Of a stretch of 64,000 bases of DNA, positions 26,077 through 32,879 are shown piece after piece. Made by a program: the position numbers and the translations under genes. Position 1 is the stretch's first letter; each line of letters starts with the position of its first letter. The stretch is from assembly GCF_014205215.1 (NCBI RefSeq), contig NZ_JACHNC010000001.1:4717001-4781000 (forward strand), in the 5' to 3' direction. The stretch is from Actinoplanes lobatus (GTDB lineage: Bacteria; Actinomycetota; Actinomycetes; Mycobacteriales; Micromonosporaceae). The notes beneath the pieces are model-generated. The model did not search any database, was not told the DNA's origin, and was given only the letters and a program-made list of their open reading frames with translations.

Positions 26077-27429
26077 ATGACGGATCAGACCCTGATCATC
26101 CTGGGCGCGACCGGTGACCTGACCGGCCGGCTGCTGCTGCCCGGGCTCGGCGCGCTGCTCACCGCCGGGCAGGTGCCCGGCCTCACCCTGATCGGCGCCG
26201 CCGTCGACGACTGGGACGACGCGCGGTGGCGCGCCCGGGTCCACGACTCGTTCGGCGACGGTCCGGTGGTCGCGGAGACCGCCGATCGCACCCGCTATCT
26301 GCGGACCGACGTCACGCACGCCGACGACCTGCGGCGACTGCTCGGGGAGGCCCGCGGCTCGGTGGCGATCTTCTTCGCGCTGCCGCCCGCGGTGACCGCC
26401 AAGGCCTGCCGGGCGCTGCTCGACGTGGATCTGCCGGAGGGCACCCGGCTCGTGCTGGAGAAGCCGTTCGGCACCGGCAGCGCCGCGGCCGCCGAGCTGA
26501 ACGCCCTGCTCACCCGGCTGGTCCCGGAGGAGCGGGTGCACCGGGTCGACCACTTCCTCGGCAAGTCCACGGTGCTCAGCATCCTGGGCCTGCGGTTCGC
26601 CAACCGGATCTTCGAACCGCTGCTCGACAACACCCACGTGGAGTCGGTGGAGATCGTCCTCGACGAGGACCTGGCCCTGGAGAACCGGGCCGGCTACTAC
26701 GACCACGCCGGCGCGCTGGCCGACATGATCCAGAGTCACCTGCTCCAGATCCTCGGCCTGCTCACCATGGAGGCGCCGTTCACCCTGGAAGCGGCCGAGT
26801 TCCGGGACCGCAAGTCCGACGTGCTGCGCGCCACCCGGCCGTGGAGCGACGATCCGGCCGAGTGCAGCCTGCGCGCCCGCTACACAGCCGGTGAGCTGGG
26901 CGGGCGCGAGTTCCCGTCCTATGCCGACGAGCCCGGCGTCGACCCGGACCGCGGCACCGAGACCCTCGCCGAGCTGATCGTCGCGGTGGACACCTGGCGG
27001 TGGGCCGGGGTGCCGTTCCGGCTGCGTTCGGGCAAGGCGCTCGGGAGCCGGCGCAAGGAAGCGGTGATCACCTTCAAGAAGCCGCCCCGGGTGCCGGACG
27101 GGCTGCGCGGATGCGACCAGCCGGACCGGCTGCGCATCGGGTTCGGGCCGGACCGGCTGGCCGTCGACATCAACATCAACGGGCCGGGCGACCCGTTCCT
27201 GCTCGATCCGGTCACCCTGGCGGCCGAGTTCGGCGAGGGCGACCTTCCACCGTACGGGGAGGTGCTGCGCGGCGTCTTCGAGGACGACCCGACCCTGTCG
27301 GTGCGGGCCGACACCGCCGAGCGGTGCTGGCGCATCGTCGAGCCGGTCGCCGAGGCGTGGCGGGCCGGGAAGGTGCCGCTGCGCGAGTACCCGGCCGGCA
27401 GCTCCGGGCCTACGCTGCCGTTGCCGTGA
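26077..27429 (+). CDS. zwf: Glucose-6-phosphate dehydrogenase family protein
   Basis: A 450-residue enzyme of the first step of the oxidative pentose phosphate pathway: glucose-6-phosphate to 6-phosphogluconolactone with NAD(P)+. The cofactor motif GATGDLT lies at 10-16, EKPFG at 128-132 and the substrate/active-site RVDHFLGK at 156-163. It is shorter than typical Zwf (about 480-510) and diverged in places, so it may be a second paralogue. It is divergent from the dicarboxylate symporter and convergent, with a 20-base overlap, with a methyltransferase gene. Confidence 0.88.
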   Translation: MTDQTLIILGATGDLTGRLLLPGLGALLTAGQVPGLTLIGAAVDDWDDARWRARVHDSFGDGPVVAETADRTRYLRTDVTHADDLRRLLGEARGSVAIFFALPPAVTAKACRALLDVDLPEGTRLVLEKPFGTGSAAAAELNALLTRLVPEERVHRVDHFLGKSTVLSILGLRFANRIFEPLLDNTHVESVEIVLDEDLALENRAGYYDHAGALADMIQSHLLQILGLLTMEAPFTLEAAEFRDRKSDVLRATRPWSDDPAECSLRARYTAGELGGREFPSYADEPGVDPDRGTETLAELIVAVDTWRWAGVPFRLRSGKALGSRRKEAVITFKKPPRVPDGLRGCDQPDRLRIGFGPDRLAVDININGPGDPFLLDPVTLAAEFGEGDLPPYGEVLRGVFEDDPTLSVRADTAERCWRIVEPVAEAWRAGKVPLREYPAGSSGPTLPLP

Positions 27430-28159
27430 CCACCACCGTCGTGTACGGCATGGTGAACCGTTCCGGGGTCGCCTCGCGCAGCCCGTCGAGCAGGGCCGCC
27501 AGCTCGGCCGGTGGCAGCAGCTGGTGGCCGCCGGCGGTGGGCACCAGGTCGAGCCAGTCGGCGCGGGTGTATTCGTGCCCCCATTCGTACCGCCACTGCT
27601 CGGGCTCGGTGAAGGTCCGGTTCCCGGTCAGGCCGTCGGCGGTCCTGTCGCCCACGGTCGCGTACGGGTCGGCCATCGCCCACGGGTTGAACGGCAGGCT
27701 CGGGGCGACCCTCCGGTAGACGTCGCCGAACGCGGCGGCCAGCTCGGGGCCGGGCTGCCAGGTGTTCCAGAACAGCGCGATCCGGCCGCCGGGGCGCAGG
27801 ATCCCGGCGGCCTTCACCGCGCCGGCGGCCGGGTCCACCCAGTGCCAGGCCTGGGCGGCGGCGACCACGTCGAAGGTACGGCCGCCGGGCTCCCAGTCCT
27901 CGAAACGGGCCTCCTCGACTCCGAAGCCGTGCCGGCGTGCCGCCCCGGCCATCCGGGGGTCGGGCTCGACGCCTAGCACGTGGCAGCCCGCGTCGCGGAA
28001 CTGGCGGGCCGCGATCCCGGTGCCGATGCCGACGTCGAGCAGGTCGCGGCCGGACTCGGCGATCCTCTCGATCATGGCCTTCGGATAGCGGGGACGGGCG
28101 CGGTCGTACCGGTCGGCGTCCAGCCCGAACGACTCGGCGATCTCCTTTTTAGTGGGCAT
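27410..28159 (-). CDS. SAM-dependent class I methyltransferase
   Basis: A 249-residue methyltransferase_11/25-type protein. The SAM-binding motif I is LLDVGIGTGIAARQ, followed by the acidic VLGVEPDPRM; motif II-like DVVAAAQAWHWVDP is typical of this subfamily. The ATG at 28159 lies inside the first of two tandem operators (28151-28188), so the divergent TetR protein almost certainly controls it. The methyl acceptor is unknown. Confidence 0.88.
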   Translation of the reverse strand: MPTKKEIAESFGLDADRYDRARPRYPKAMIERIAESGRDLLDVGIGTGIAARQFRDAGCHVLGVEPDPRMAGAARRHGFGVEEARFEDWEPGGRTFDVVAAAQAWHWVDPAAGAVKAAGILRPGGRIALFWNTWQPGPELAAAFGDVYRRVAPSLPFNPWAMADPYATVGDRTADGLTGNRTFTEPEQWRYEWGHEYTRADWLDLVPTAGGHQLLPPAELAALLDGLREATPERFTMPYTTVVVTATAA

Positions 28160-28188
28160 GCGCCCACTTTAATGGGCGCTTGCCCACT
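28151..28188. promoter_or_regulatory. Two tandem TetR-type operators
   Basis: AGTGGGCATGCGCCCACT (28151-28168) and AATGGGCGCTTGCCCACT (28171-28188) are two 18-bp dyads with the same GGGC/GCCC half-sites, separated by 2 bases. They cover the methyltransferase start codon and the promoter of the TetR gene, fitting co-repression of both divergent genes. Confidence 0.75.
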
Positions 28189-28192
28189 CGAC

Positions 28193-28198
28193 TAGGTT
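28193..28198 (+). promoter_or_regulatory. -10 element for leaderless TetR gene
   Basis: TAGGTT, a common actinobacterial -10 form, lies 6 bases before the GTG at 28205, which has no ribosome site. Transcription probably starts at the GTG itself. The operators sit at the -35 side. Confidence 0.5.
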
Positions 28199-28204
28199 TG
28201 CCTG

Positions 28205-28783
28205 GTGCCGACCGGTGTGGCCCTGCGCGACGTGCGGGAACAACTCTTCGACGCCGCCGACCGGATCCTGCTGCGATCCGGCCCCGAGGCGCTGACCAGC
28301 CGTGCCGTCACCCTCGGGGCCGGCTGTGCCAAGGGCGTGCTGCACCGCCACTTCGCCGACTTCGACGCCTTCCTGGCGGAGTACGTGCTGGATCGCGCCA
28401 ACCGCATGGACACCGAGACCCTGCGGTTGCGCGAGGCCGTCGGCACCGGGACCGTCACCGGCAACGTGGCCGCCGCCCTGACGTCGCTCTTCGGATCGGT
28501 CGCGGTCGCCATCGTCGCGCTGGTCACCTTCCGCGACGGGCTGCGCGCCCGGCTTCGCGAGACCTGGCCGGCCGGCGTCCCGGTGCTCACCGACGCGGCC
28601 GTGATGATCGGCGACTACCTGGAGGACGAGCGGGCCCGCGGCCGGGTCGCGGCCGGCGCCGACACCGCGACCCTCGGCGCCGTGCTGATCGGGACCGCTC
28701 ACCTGCTCTTCGCCGACCGCACCGGCGCCGCCCCCACCCCGGATCAGATCCGCCGGACCGTCGAGACGATCATCCCCGTCTGA
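28205..28783 (+). CDS. TetR family regulator
   Basis: A 192-residue TetR protein. The N-terminal helix-turn-helix runs EALTSRAVTLGAGCAKGVL followed by HRHFADFDAFLAEYVLD. The C-terminal domain is alanine-rich and not assigned. The GTG start at 28205 has no ribosome site but a fitting -10, so the message is probably leaderless. It is divergent from the methyltransferase, with two tandem operators between them, and likely represses both genes. The stop overlaps the DUF2784 gene by 14 bases. Confidence 0.85.
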   Translation: MPTGVALRDVREQLFDAADRILLRSGPEALTSRAVTLGAGCAKGVLHRHFADFDAFLAEYVLDRANRMDTETLRLREAVGTGTVTGNVAAALTSLFGSVAVAIVALVTFRDGLRARLRETWPAGVPVLTDAAVMIGDYLEDERARGRVAAGADTATLGAVLIGTAHLLFADRTGAAPTPDQIRRTVETIIPV

Positions 28784-29129
28784 CCCGCCGGCGCCGCACG
28801 GCGACCGCGTAGGAGAAGATCACCACGGCCGCGATCAGCAACCGCACCTCATCGAGGTAGCGCTCCGGATAGATCACCCCGGTCAGGTACGTGTCGATGA
28901 ACCCGCGGCTCAGCCCCGCCTCGCCGGCCCGCTCCCGGGCCCGGTCCTCCACGTAGGTGAGCGGGCAGTTCAGCCCGAACAGCACGATGCACAGGCCCCA
29001 CAGGGCCGCCAGCAGGTGCAACCAGACCACCTTCGGCCACCGCCACGCCAGGAAACCGCCGAACACCACGAACGCGATGAACAGGAAGTGCACGACCATC
29101 GTGACCTCGGCCAGGATCCGGTAACCCAT
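28770..29129 (-). CDS. DUF2784 membrane protein
   Basis: A 119-residue integral membrane protein of the DUF2784 family, function unknown. Three or four hydrophobic segments are visible (ILAEVTMVVHFLFIAFVVFG, WLHLLAALWGLCIVLFG, VRLLIAAVVIFSYAVAV). The family motif includes CPLTYVEDRARERAG and a YPERYLDE stretch near the C-terminus. It is not obviously linked to its neighbours. Confidence 0.85.
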   Translation of the reverse strand: MGYRILAEVTMVVHFLFIAFVVFGGFLAWRWPKVVWLHLLAALWGLCIVLFGLNCPLTYVEDRARERAGEAGLSRGFIDTYLTGVIYPERYLDEVRLLIAAVVIFSYAVAVRRRRVRRG

Positions 29130-29155
29130 ACCGTCCAGTTTCCTCGATTAATTCG

Positions 29156-29186
29156 TTGGACGGGTCCCCGCGCCATTGCCTACCTT
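29156..29186 (+). promoter_or_regulatory. Putative promoter of the leader-ORF unit
   Basis: TTGGAC (29156-29161) and TACCTT (29181-29186) are spaced 19 bases apart. They would start a short transcript near 29193 that contains the small ORF at 29236 and the terminator at 29315-29343. Confidence 0.4.
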
Positions 29187-29235
29187 GGTTTCAGCGCCGA
29201 CCGAGCGAGTCAGATCAGGAAGAGGAGGGGAAGCG

Positions 29236-29292
29236 ATGTCCGCCGAGCAGATGCTCCTCCTGAGCCGACCGCTGGGGCGGTGGCGCGGCTAG
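29236..29292 (+). CDS. 18-codon leader-like ORF
   Basis: ATG to TAG encodes MSAEQMLLLSRPLGRWRG. A very strong ribosome site (AGGAAGAGGAGGGG) lies 5 bases upstream. It ends 22 bases before a strong hairpin followed by CCTTTTC. The order of promoter, short ORF and terminator is that of a translation-sensitive attenuator, yet the next genes are tRNAs, so it may also be an independent small protein or a dual-function small RNA. Confidence 0.45.
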   Translation: MSAEQMLLLSRPLGRWRG

Positions 29293-29314
29293 CAGCCTGC
29301 TAGCGATCTTCGCG

Positions 29315-29343
29315 CCGCCCTTCCGATCATCGGAACCGGGCGG
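29315..29343 (+). terminator. Intrinsic terminator/attenuator after leader ORF
   Basis: CCGCCC (29315-29320) pairs with GGGCGG (29338-29343) and encloses TTCCGATCATCGGAA, itself self-complementary. CCTTTTC follows. The result is a stable stem with a short U-tract, one of the few U-tract terminators in this window. Confidence 0.65.
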
Positions 29344-29382
29344 CCTTTTCATTTCCCTCGACAATTCCACAGCGGATGACCG

Positions 29383-29455
29383 GTCCCCGTAGCTCAGCGG
29401 AGAGAGCACCGGATTACGGATCCGGGTGTCGGGAGTTCGAATCTCTCCGGGGACA
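29383..29455 (+). tRNA. tRNA-Arg(ACG)
   Basis: Acceptor stem GTCCCCG pairs with CGGGGAC, discriminator A. The anticodon stem CCGGA/TCCGG holds the loop TTACGGA with anticodon ACG (A34 to be inosine). T-arm GGGAG-TTCGAAT-CTCTC is normal. CCA is not encoded. First gene of a tRNA array. Confidence 0.93.
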
Positions 29456-29460
29456 CACCC

Positions 29461-29500
29461 GCCCTCGTGGCCGGTGCGCGTTCGAATCGCGCCGGGGCAC
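29461..29500 (+). pseudogene. tRNA fragment: acceptor and T-arm only
   Basis: A complete T-arm GCGCG-TTCGAAT-CGCGC (29476-29492) is followed by CGGGGCA, while GCCCTCG at 29461-29467 can pair with it at 5 of 7 positions. D-arm and anticodon arm are absent. It lies between two intact tRNA genes at normal array spacing, so it is most easily read as an internally deleted tRNA. Confidence 0.5.
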
Positions 29501-29512
29501 GTGCGGCACCAG

Positions 29513-29586
29513 GCCCGGGTAGCCCAACTGGCAGAGGCGCCGCGTTCAGAGCGCGGAGGATGGGGGTTCGAATCCCTCTCCGGGTA
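29513..29586 (+). tRNA. tRNA with CAG anticodon (Leu by code), short variable loop
   Basis: Acceptor GCCCGGG pairs with TCCGGGT (two G-U pairs at the ends), discriminator A. The anticodon stem CCGCG/CGCGG holds loop TTCAGAG, anticodon CAG, which reads the leucine codon CUG. The variable loop is only five bases (AGGAT), whereas bacterial tRNA-Leu has a long variable arm. T-arm GGGGG-TTCGAAT-CCCTC is intact. The structure looks functional; the amino acid it carries is uncertain. Confidence 0.8.
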
Positions 29587-29613
29587 CGCAGGGGACCGTG
29601 ACTGGTCCACCAT

Positions 29614-29704
29614 GGAGGGCTGGCCGAGCGGCCCAAGGCGGCGGATTGCTAATCCGTAACAGGGGTGACAACCCCTGTCGAGAGTTCGAATCTCTCGCCC
29701 TCCG
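29614..29704 (+). tRNA. tRNA-Ser(GCT)
   Basis: Acceptor GGAGGGC pairs with GCCCTCC, discriminator G as in tRNA-Ser. The anticodon loop TTGCTAA holds GCT, reading AGC/AGU. A long variable arm (ACAGGGGT/ACCCCTGT region) is present. T-arm GAGAG-TTCGAAT-CTCTC. Confidence 0.95.
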
Positions 29705-29716
29705 CGGAAGTACCAC

Positions 29717-29791
29717 CGGGTCGTGGCGCAGCTTGGTCAGCGCGCTCGCTTTGGGAGCGAGATGTCGCGGGTTCGAATCCCGCCGACCCGA
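29717..29791 (+). tRNA. tRNA-Pro(TGG)
   Basis: Acceptor CGGGTCG pairs with CGACCCG, discriminator A; a 5' C opposite G is typical of tRNA-Pro. The anticodon loop TTTGGGA holds TGG. T-arm GCGGG-TTCGAAT-CCCGC. CCA is not encoded. Confidence 0.95.
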
Positions 29792-29800
29792 CTGTTCGAT

Positions 29801-29888
29801 GGAGACGCCAGCCGATGGGTGCCGGCCGCCGCCTCGAAAGCGGTTGGAGGTTTGACGCCTCGTGGGGGTTCGACTCCCTCCGTCTCCG
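29801..29888 (+). tRNA. tRNA-Ser(CGA)
   Basis: Acceptor GGAGACG pairs with CGTCTCC, discriminator G. The anticodon loop CTCGAAA holds CGA, reading UCG. A long variable arm (GGAGG...CCTC) and T-arm GGGGG-TTCGACT-CCCTC are present. Last gene of the array. Confidence 0.95.
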
Positions 29889-29979
29889 CGTTCGTTAGTG
29901 AATCGCCGCGTGAACGGCTTGCGTGAACCACCGGCGGGGGAGAAACCTGCGATAAGGGATGCGCAGAAGGAGGCCTGCC

Positions 29980-30567
29980 ATGGGCAAGGTCGTCGCTGCC
30001 CTGTCCATGTCTCTGGACGGGTTCGTCGCGGATGAGAACGACGGCGTCGGTGAGCTGTTCGGCTGGTACCAGAACGGCGACGTCGAGGTGCCGAGCGCCG
30101 ACCCACGCTGGATCTTCCACGTCTCCCAGGCGAGCGCCGGCTTCCTGCGCCCCGCCCTGACCGGCGCCGGCGCGCTGATCTGCGGGCGGCGGCTCTTCGA
30201 CCGCACCGACGGCTGGGGCGGGCGGCACCCGGCCGGCTGCCCGGTCTTCGTGGTCAGCCACACGGTGCCCGGCGGCTGGCCCCGGACGGACTCCGAGACC
30301 AGCTTCTACACCGACGCCATCACCGCCCTGGAAGCCGCACAGGACACGGCCGGGGAACGGACCGTCTCGGTCTCCACCCCGGCGCTCACCCAGCAGTACC
30401 TGGACGCCGGCCTGCTCGACGAGCTCGTCGTGTCGCTGGTGCCGGTGCTGCTCGGCACGGGTGTCAGCTTCTTCCGCGAGCAGGAGGTGGGGCCGATCCG
30501 GCTCGCCGATCCCGACGTGATCGAGGGGACCGGCGTCACCCATCTCACCTACCGCGTACTGAGGTAG
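29980..30567 (+). CDS. Dihydrofolate reductase family protein (RibD C-terminal-like)
   Basis: A 195-residue protein of the dihydrofolate-reductase-like/RibD_C fold common in actinobacteria. It starts MGKVVAALSMSLDGFVADEND, then GALICGRRLFDRTDGWGG and a C-terminal LVPVLLGTGVSFF that is diagnostic of this group. It probably binds NADPH and reduces a pyrimidine- or pterin-like substrate, but no specific activity can be given. The ATG at 29980 has AAGGAGG 7 bases upstream. The gene directly follows the tRNA array. Confidence 0.88.
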   Translation: MGKVVAALSMSLDGFVADENDGVGELFGWYQNGDVEVPSADPRWIFHVSQASAGFLRPALTGAGALICGRRLFDRTDGWGGRHPAGCPVFVVSHTVPGGWPRTDSETSFYTDAITALEAAQDTAGERTVSVSTPALTQQYLDAGLLDELVVSLVPVLLGTGVSFFREQEVGPIRLADPDVIEGTGVTHLTYRVLR

Positions 30568-31111
30568 GCAGTTTGCTCAGGAAGCGGCCCAGATGCGGGT
30601 CGAAGTGGGCCGGGTCGGCCGCGGCGATCTCCACCGGGGTCCACCATCGGGCCTGGTGGAACTCGCCGGCGTCCGGGCGCAGCTCATGGCCGCGGTGCAG
30701 CTCGGCGACATACCACAGGCTCACGTCGATGTGGCCGGAGTCCAGGCCGACCGTCTCGGTGACGGTCAGGAAGAGCGGCTCGGCCCACGGTTTCGCCACC
30801 ACCTCGAGCTCCTCCTCGAGTTCGCGGACCGCCGTGTCGTACGGCTCCTCGTCCACCTCGACATGCCCGCCGGGCGGCAGCCACAGCCCGGCGTTGCGGT
30901 GCTCCACGAGCAGGACGCTGCCGTCCGCCGGATCGACCGGCACCACGTAGGACACCAGGTGTTTCACCGGCTCGGCCGGCTTCACCCGCCGGTAGACGTC
31001 GTCGGTGCGGCGCAGCCACCCGAGCACGTGCCCGCGATGTTCACCCTCCAGGTTGTCGACCGGCTCCAGCCTGGTCACGAGCTCGTGCACTGCCGCCACC
31101 GTTGAACGCAT
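30545..31111 (-). CDS. NUDIX hydrolase
   Basis: About 188 residues. The Nudix box is GGHVEVDEEPYDTAVRELEE followed by ELEV, close to GX5EX7REUXEEXGU. The fold precedes it with VLLVEHRNAGLWLPPGGH. It likely hydrolyses a nucleoside diphosphate linked to another group; the substrate is not evident. Either the ATG at 31111 or the one at 31132 could be the start; neither has a ribosome site, and 31111 gives the better N-terminus. It overlaps the DHFR-like gene by 23 bases, tail to tail. Confidence 0.88.
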   Translation of the reverse strand: MRSTVAAVHELVTRLEPVDNLEGEHRGHVLGWLRRTDDVYRRVKPAEPVKHLVSYVVPVDPADGSVLLVEHRNAGLWLPPGGHVEVDEEPYDTAVRELEEELEVVAKPWAEPLFLTVTETVGLDSGHIDVSLWYVAELHRGHELRPDAGEFHQARWWTPVEIAAADPAHFDPHLGRFLSKLPTSVRGR

Positions 31112-31220
31112 GCGGGCATGATGGCAGCTCATTGTGTTGGGCGGGTGACGAATCGCACATGATCATGCGCCAACCGCAGGCGGGCGTGGCGCCCAGGCAC
31201 CCCTGCGACCACCTCCGGCG

Positions 31221-32804
31221 TCAGCCGAGCAGGTTGCTGTCGTCGCTGGTCGGCCGCGGGTCGGGCAGGCGGGTCATCCGGAAGGAGTTGAGCAGCCCGA
31301 GCAGCGCGGCCAGCAGCGGGATGATCAGCGCCGCCTGGAGCGCGATCGGCCGGGCCTCGGTGTTGATCCGGATGATCTCGTCGTGCACCTCTGGCGGCTT
31401 GCTCGCCAGCAGGGTGTCCAGGTGCTCGTTCGTCATCACCTCGGCGTTGTGCTCCAGGGCGTGCGCGACCTCCTGCTTCTCGCCCGGATCGAGCACCGTG
31501 CTGCGGTCGGCCAGCGTGGTGAACGACAGGCTGAGCGTGGCCAGCATGATCGCGCCGGCGAAGGCGAGCCCGAACGACAGGCCGAACGACCCGCCCGCCG
31601 AGTTGACCGCGGCCGCCTCGCTGACCCGCTCCTCCTCGATGGGCGACAGTGTGTAGTTGTTGAGCTGCGACACCAGCAGGCCGAGCCCGGCGCCGGCGAC
31701 CGCCAGCGGGATCAGCAGCTGCCAGCCGAAGCCGGCTCGCGGCACCAGCGGGATGAGCGCCGCCGTACCGAGGCTGAGCAGCAGGAAGCCGGTCCGGATG
31801 ATGACCGCCGGGCGGCGCTTCCCGGCCCGGCGGCCGGCCAGCAGCGCGACCCCGAACATGGTCAGCGACAGCGGCGCCAGCGACAGGCCGGCCTCCAGCG
31901 CGTTGTACTCGAGAACCATCTGGAGGTAGATCGGCAGCGCGATCATGACGCCGCCCAGCGTGATCTGCTGGAGCAGCTGCCCGGTGATCCCGGCCCGGAA
32001 CAGGTGGGAGCCGAACAGGGCCGGGTCCAGCAGCGCGGGCCGGTCCGCCCGCTTGCGCCGCACCAGCCAGTAGGCGAGACCCGCCAGCGCCAGCACACCG
32101 AGGCCGATCAGCGCGAGGACCCGGTCGCCGCCCTCCTGCCAGACCAGGATGCCGAGCACCACACCACCCATGCCGACGACCGACAGCACCGCGCCGACCA
32201 GGTCGATGTGCCGTGGCCCGGTGTACTCGACGTTGCGGATCAGGCCGATGCCGGACAGCACCACCGCGATGATCACGGCCTCCAGCGCGAACCCGACCCG
32301 CCAGGACAGGAACGTGGTGATGAAACCGCCGATCAGCGGCCCCACCGCGGCGGCGATCGCGGCCGCGGCACCGACCATGGCGTACACCTTGGTCTGTGCC
32401 TTGCCCTCGAAGTTGCCGTGGATGAGCGACTGCATGGCCGGTAGCAGCAGGGACGCGCCGATGCCGCCGATCAGCGCCCAGCAGACCACGATCGGGGCCA
32501 GGCTCTGCGAGACGGTCATCGCCACCGCGCCGACCGCGTAGCCGAGCAGGCCCAGCACGTACGCCCGCTTGCGTCCGATCAGGTCGCCGACCTTGCCGCC
32601 GATCAGGATGAACGCGGCCGACACCAGCGCCTCCAGGGCGATGGCCGACTGCACCCGGCTCGCCGTGGTGTCCAGATCGCGCACCACCGCCGAGATCGAG
32701 ACGTTCATCAGTGAGGTGTCCACCACCAGGACGAACATCGCCATCGACAGCAGCACGGCCAGCCGATTGGGCCGGCCGACCGTCTGCTCCGCATCTCGTG
32801 CCAT
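31221..32804 (-). CDS. MFS exporter, DHA2 type
   Basis: A 527-residue transporter with about 14 membrane segments. It has TM1 AVLLSMAMFVLVVDTSLMNV, motif A GGKVGDLIGRKRAYVLG and motif C AAAVGPLIGGFITTF. A long loop of about 80 residues (residues 430-505) precedes the last segment. It likely exports a drug or metabolite by proton antiport. It is convergent with no partner and shares its strand with the EF-G-like gene 75 bases upstream, so a joint antibiotic-stress role is possible. Confidence 0.88.
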   Translation of the reverse strand: MARDAEQTVGRPNRLAVLLSMAMFVLVVDTSLMNVSISAVVRDLDTTASRVQSAIALEALVSAAFILIGGKVGDLIGRKRAYVLGLLGYAVGAVAMTVSQSLAPIVVCWALIGGIGASLLLPAMQSLIHGNFEGKAQTKVYAMVGAAAAIAAAVGPLIGGFITTFLSWRVGFALEAVIIAVVLSGIGLIRNVEYTGPRHIDLVGAVLSVVGMGGVVLGILVWQEGGDRVLALIGLGVLALAGLAYWLVRRKRADRPALLDPALFGSHLFRAGITGQLLQQITLGGVMIALPIYLQMVLEYNALEAGLSLAPLSLTMFGVALLAGRRAGKRRPAVIIRTGFLLLSLGTAALIPLVPRAGFGWQLLIPLAVAGAGLGLLVSQLNNYTLSPIEEERVSEAAAVNSAGGSFGLSFGLAFAGAIMLATLSLSFTTLADRSTVLDPGEKQEVAHALEHNAEVMTNEHLDTLLASKPPEVHDEIIRINTEARPIALQAALIIPLLAALLGLLNSFRMTRLPDPRPTSDDSNLLG

Positions 32805-32879
32805 GACGAGAGCCTGGTCGGGGGGCGGCGCCACGACATCCCCCCGTGCGGATGAGATCGTCGTGGCGCCGACCGTTCG

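Noticed and set aside
29215..30106. Frames across the tRNA array on both strands
   Set aside because: They cover tRNA genes with verified cloverleaf stems and are not protein-coding.
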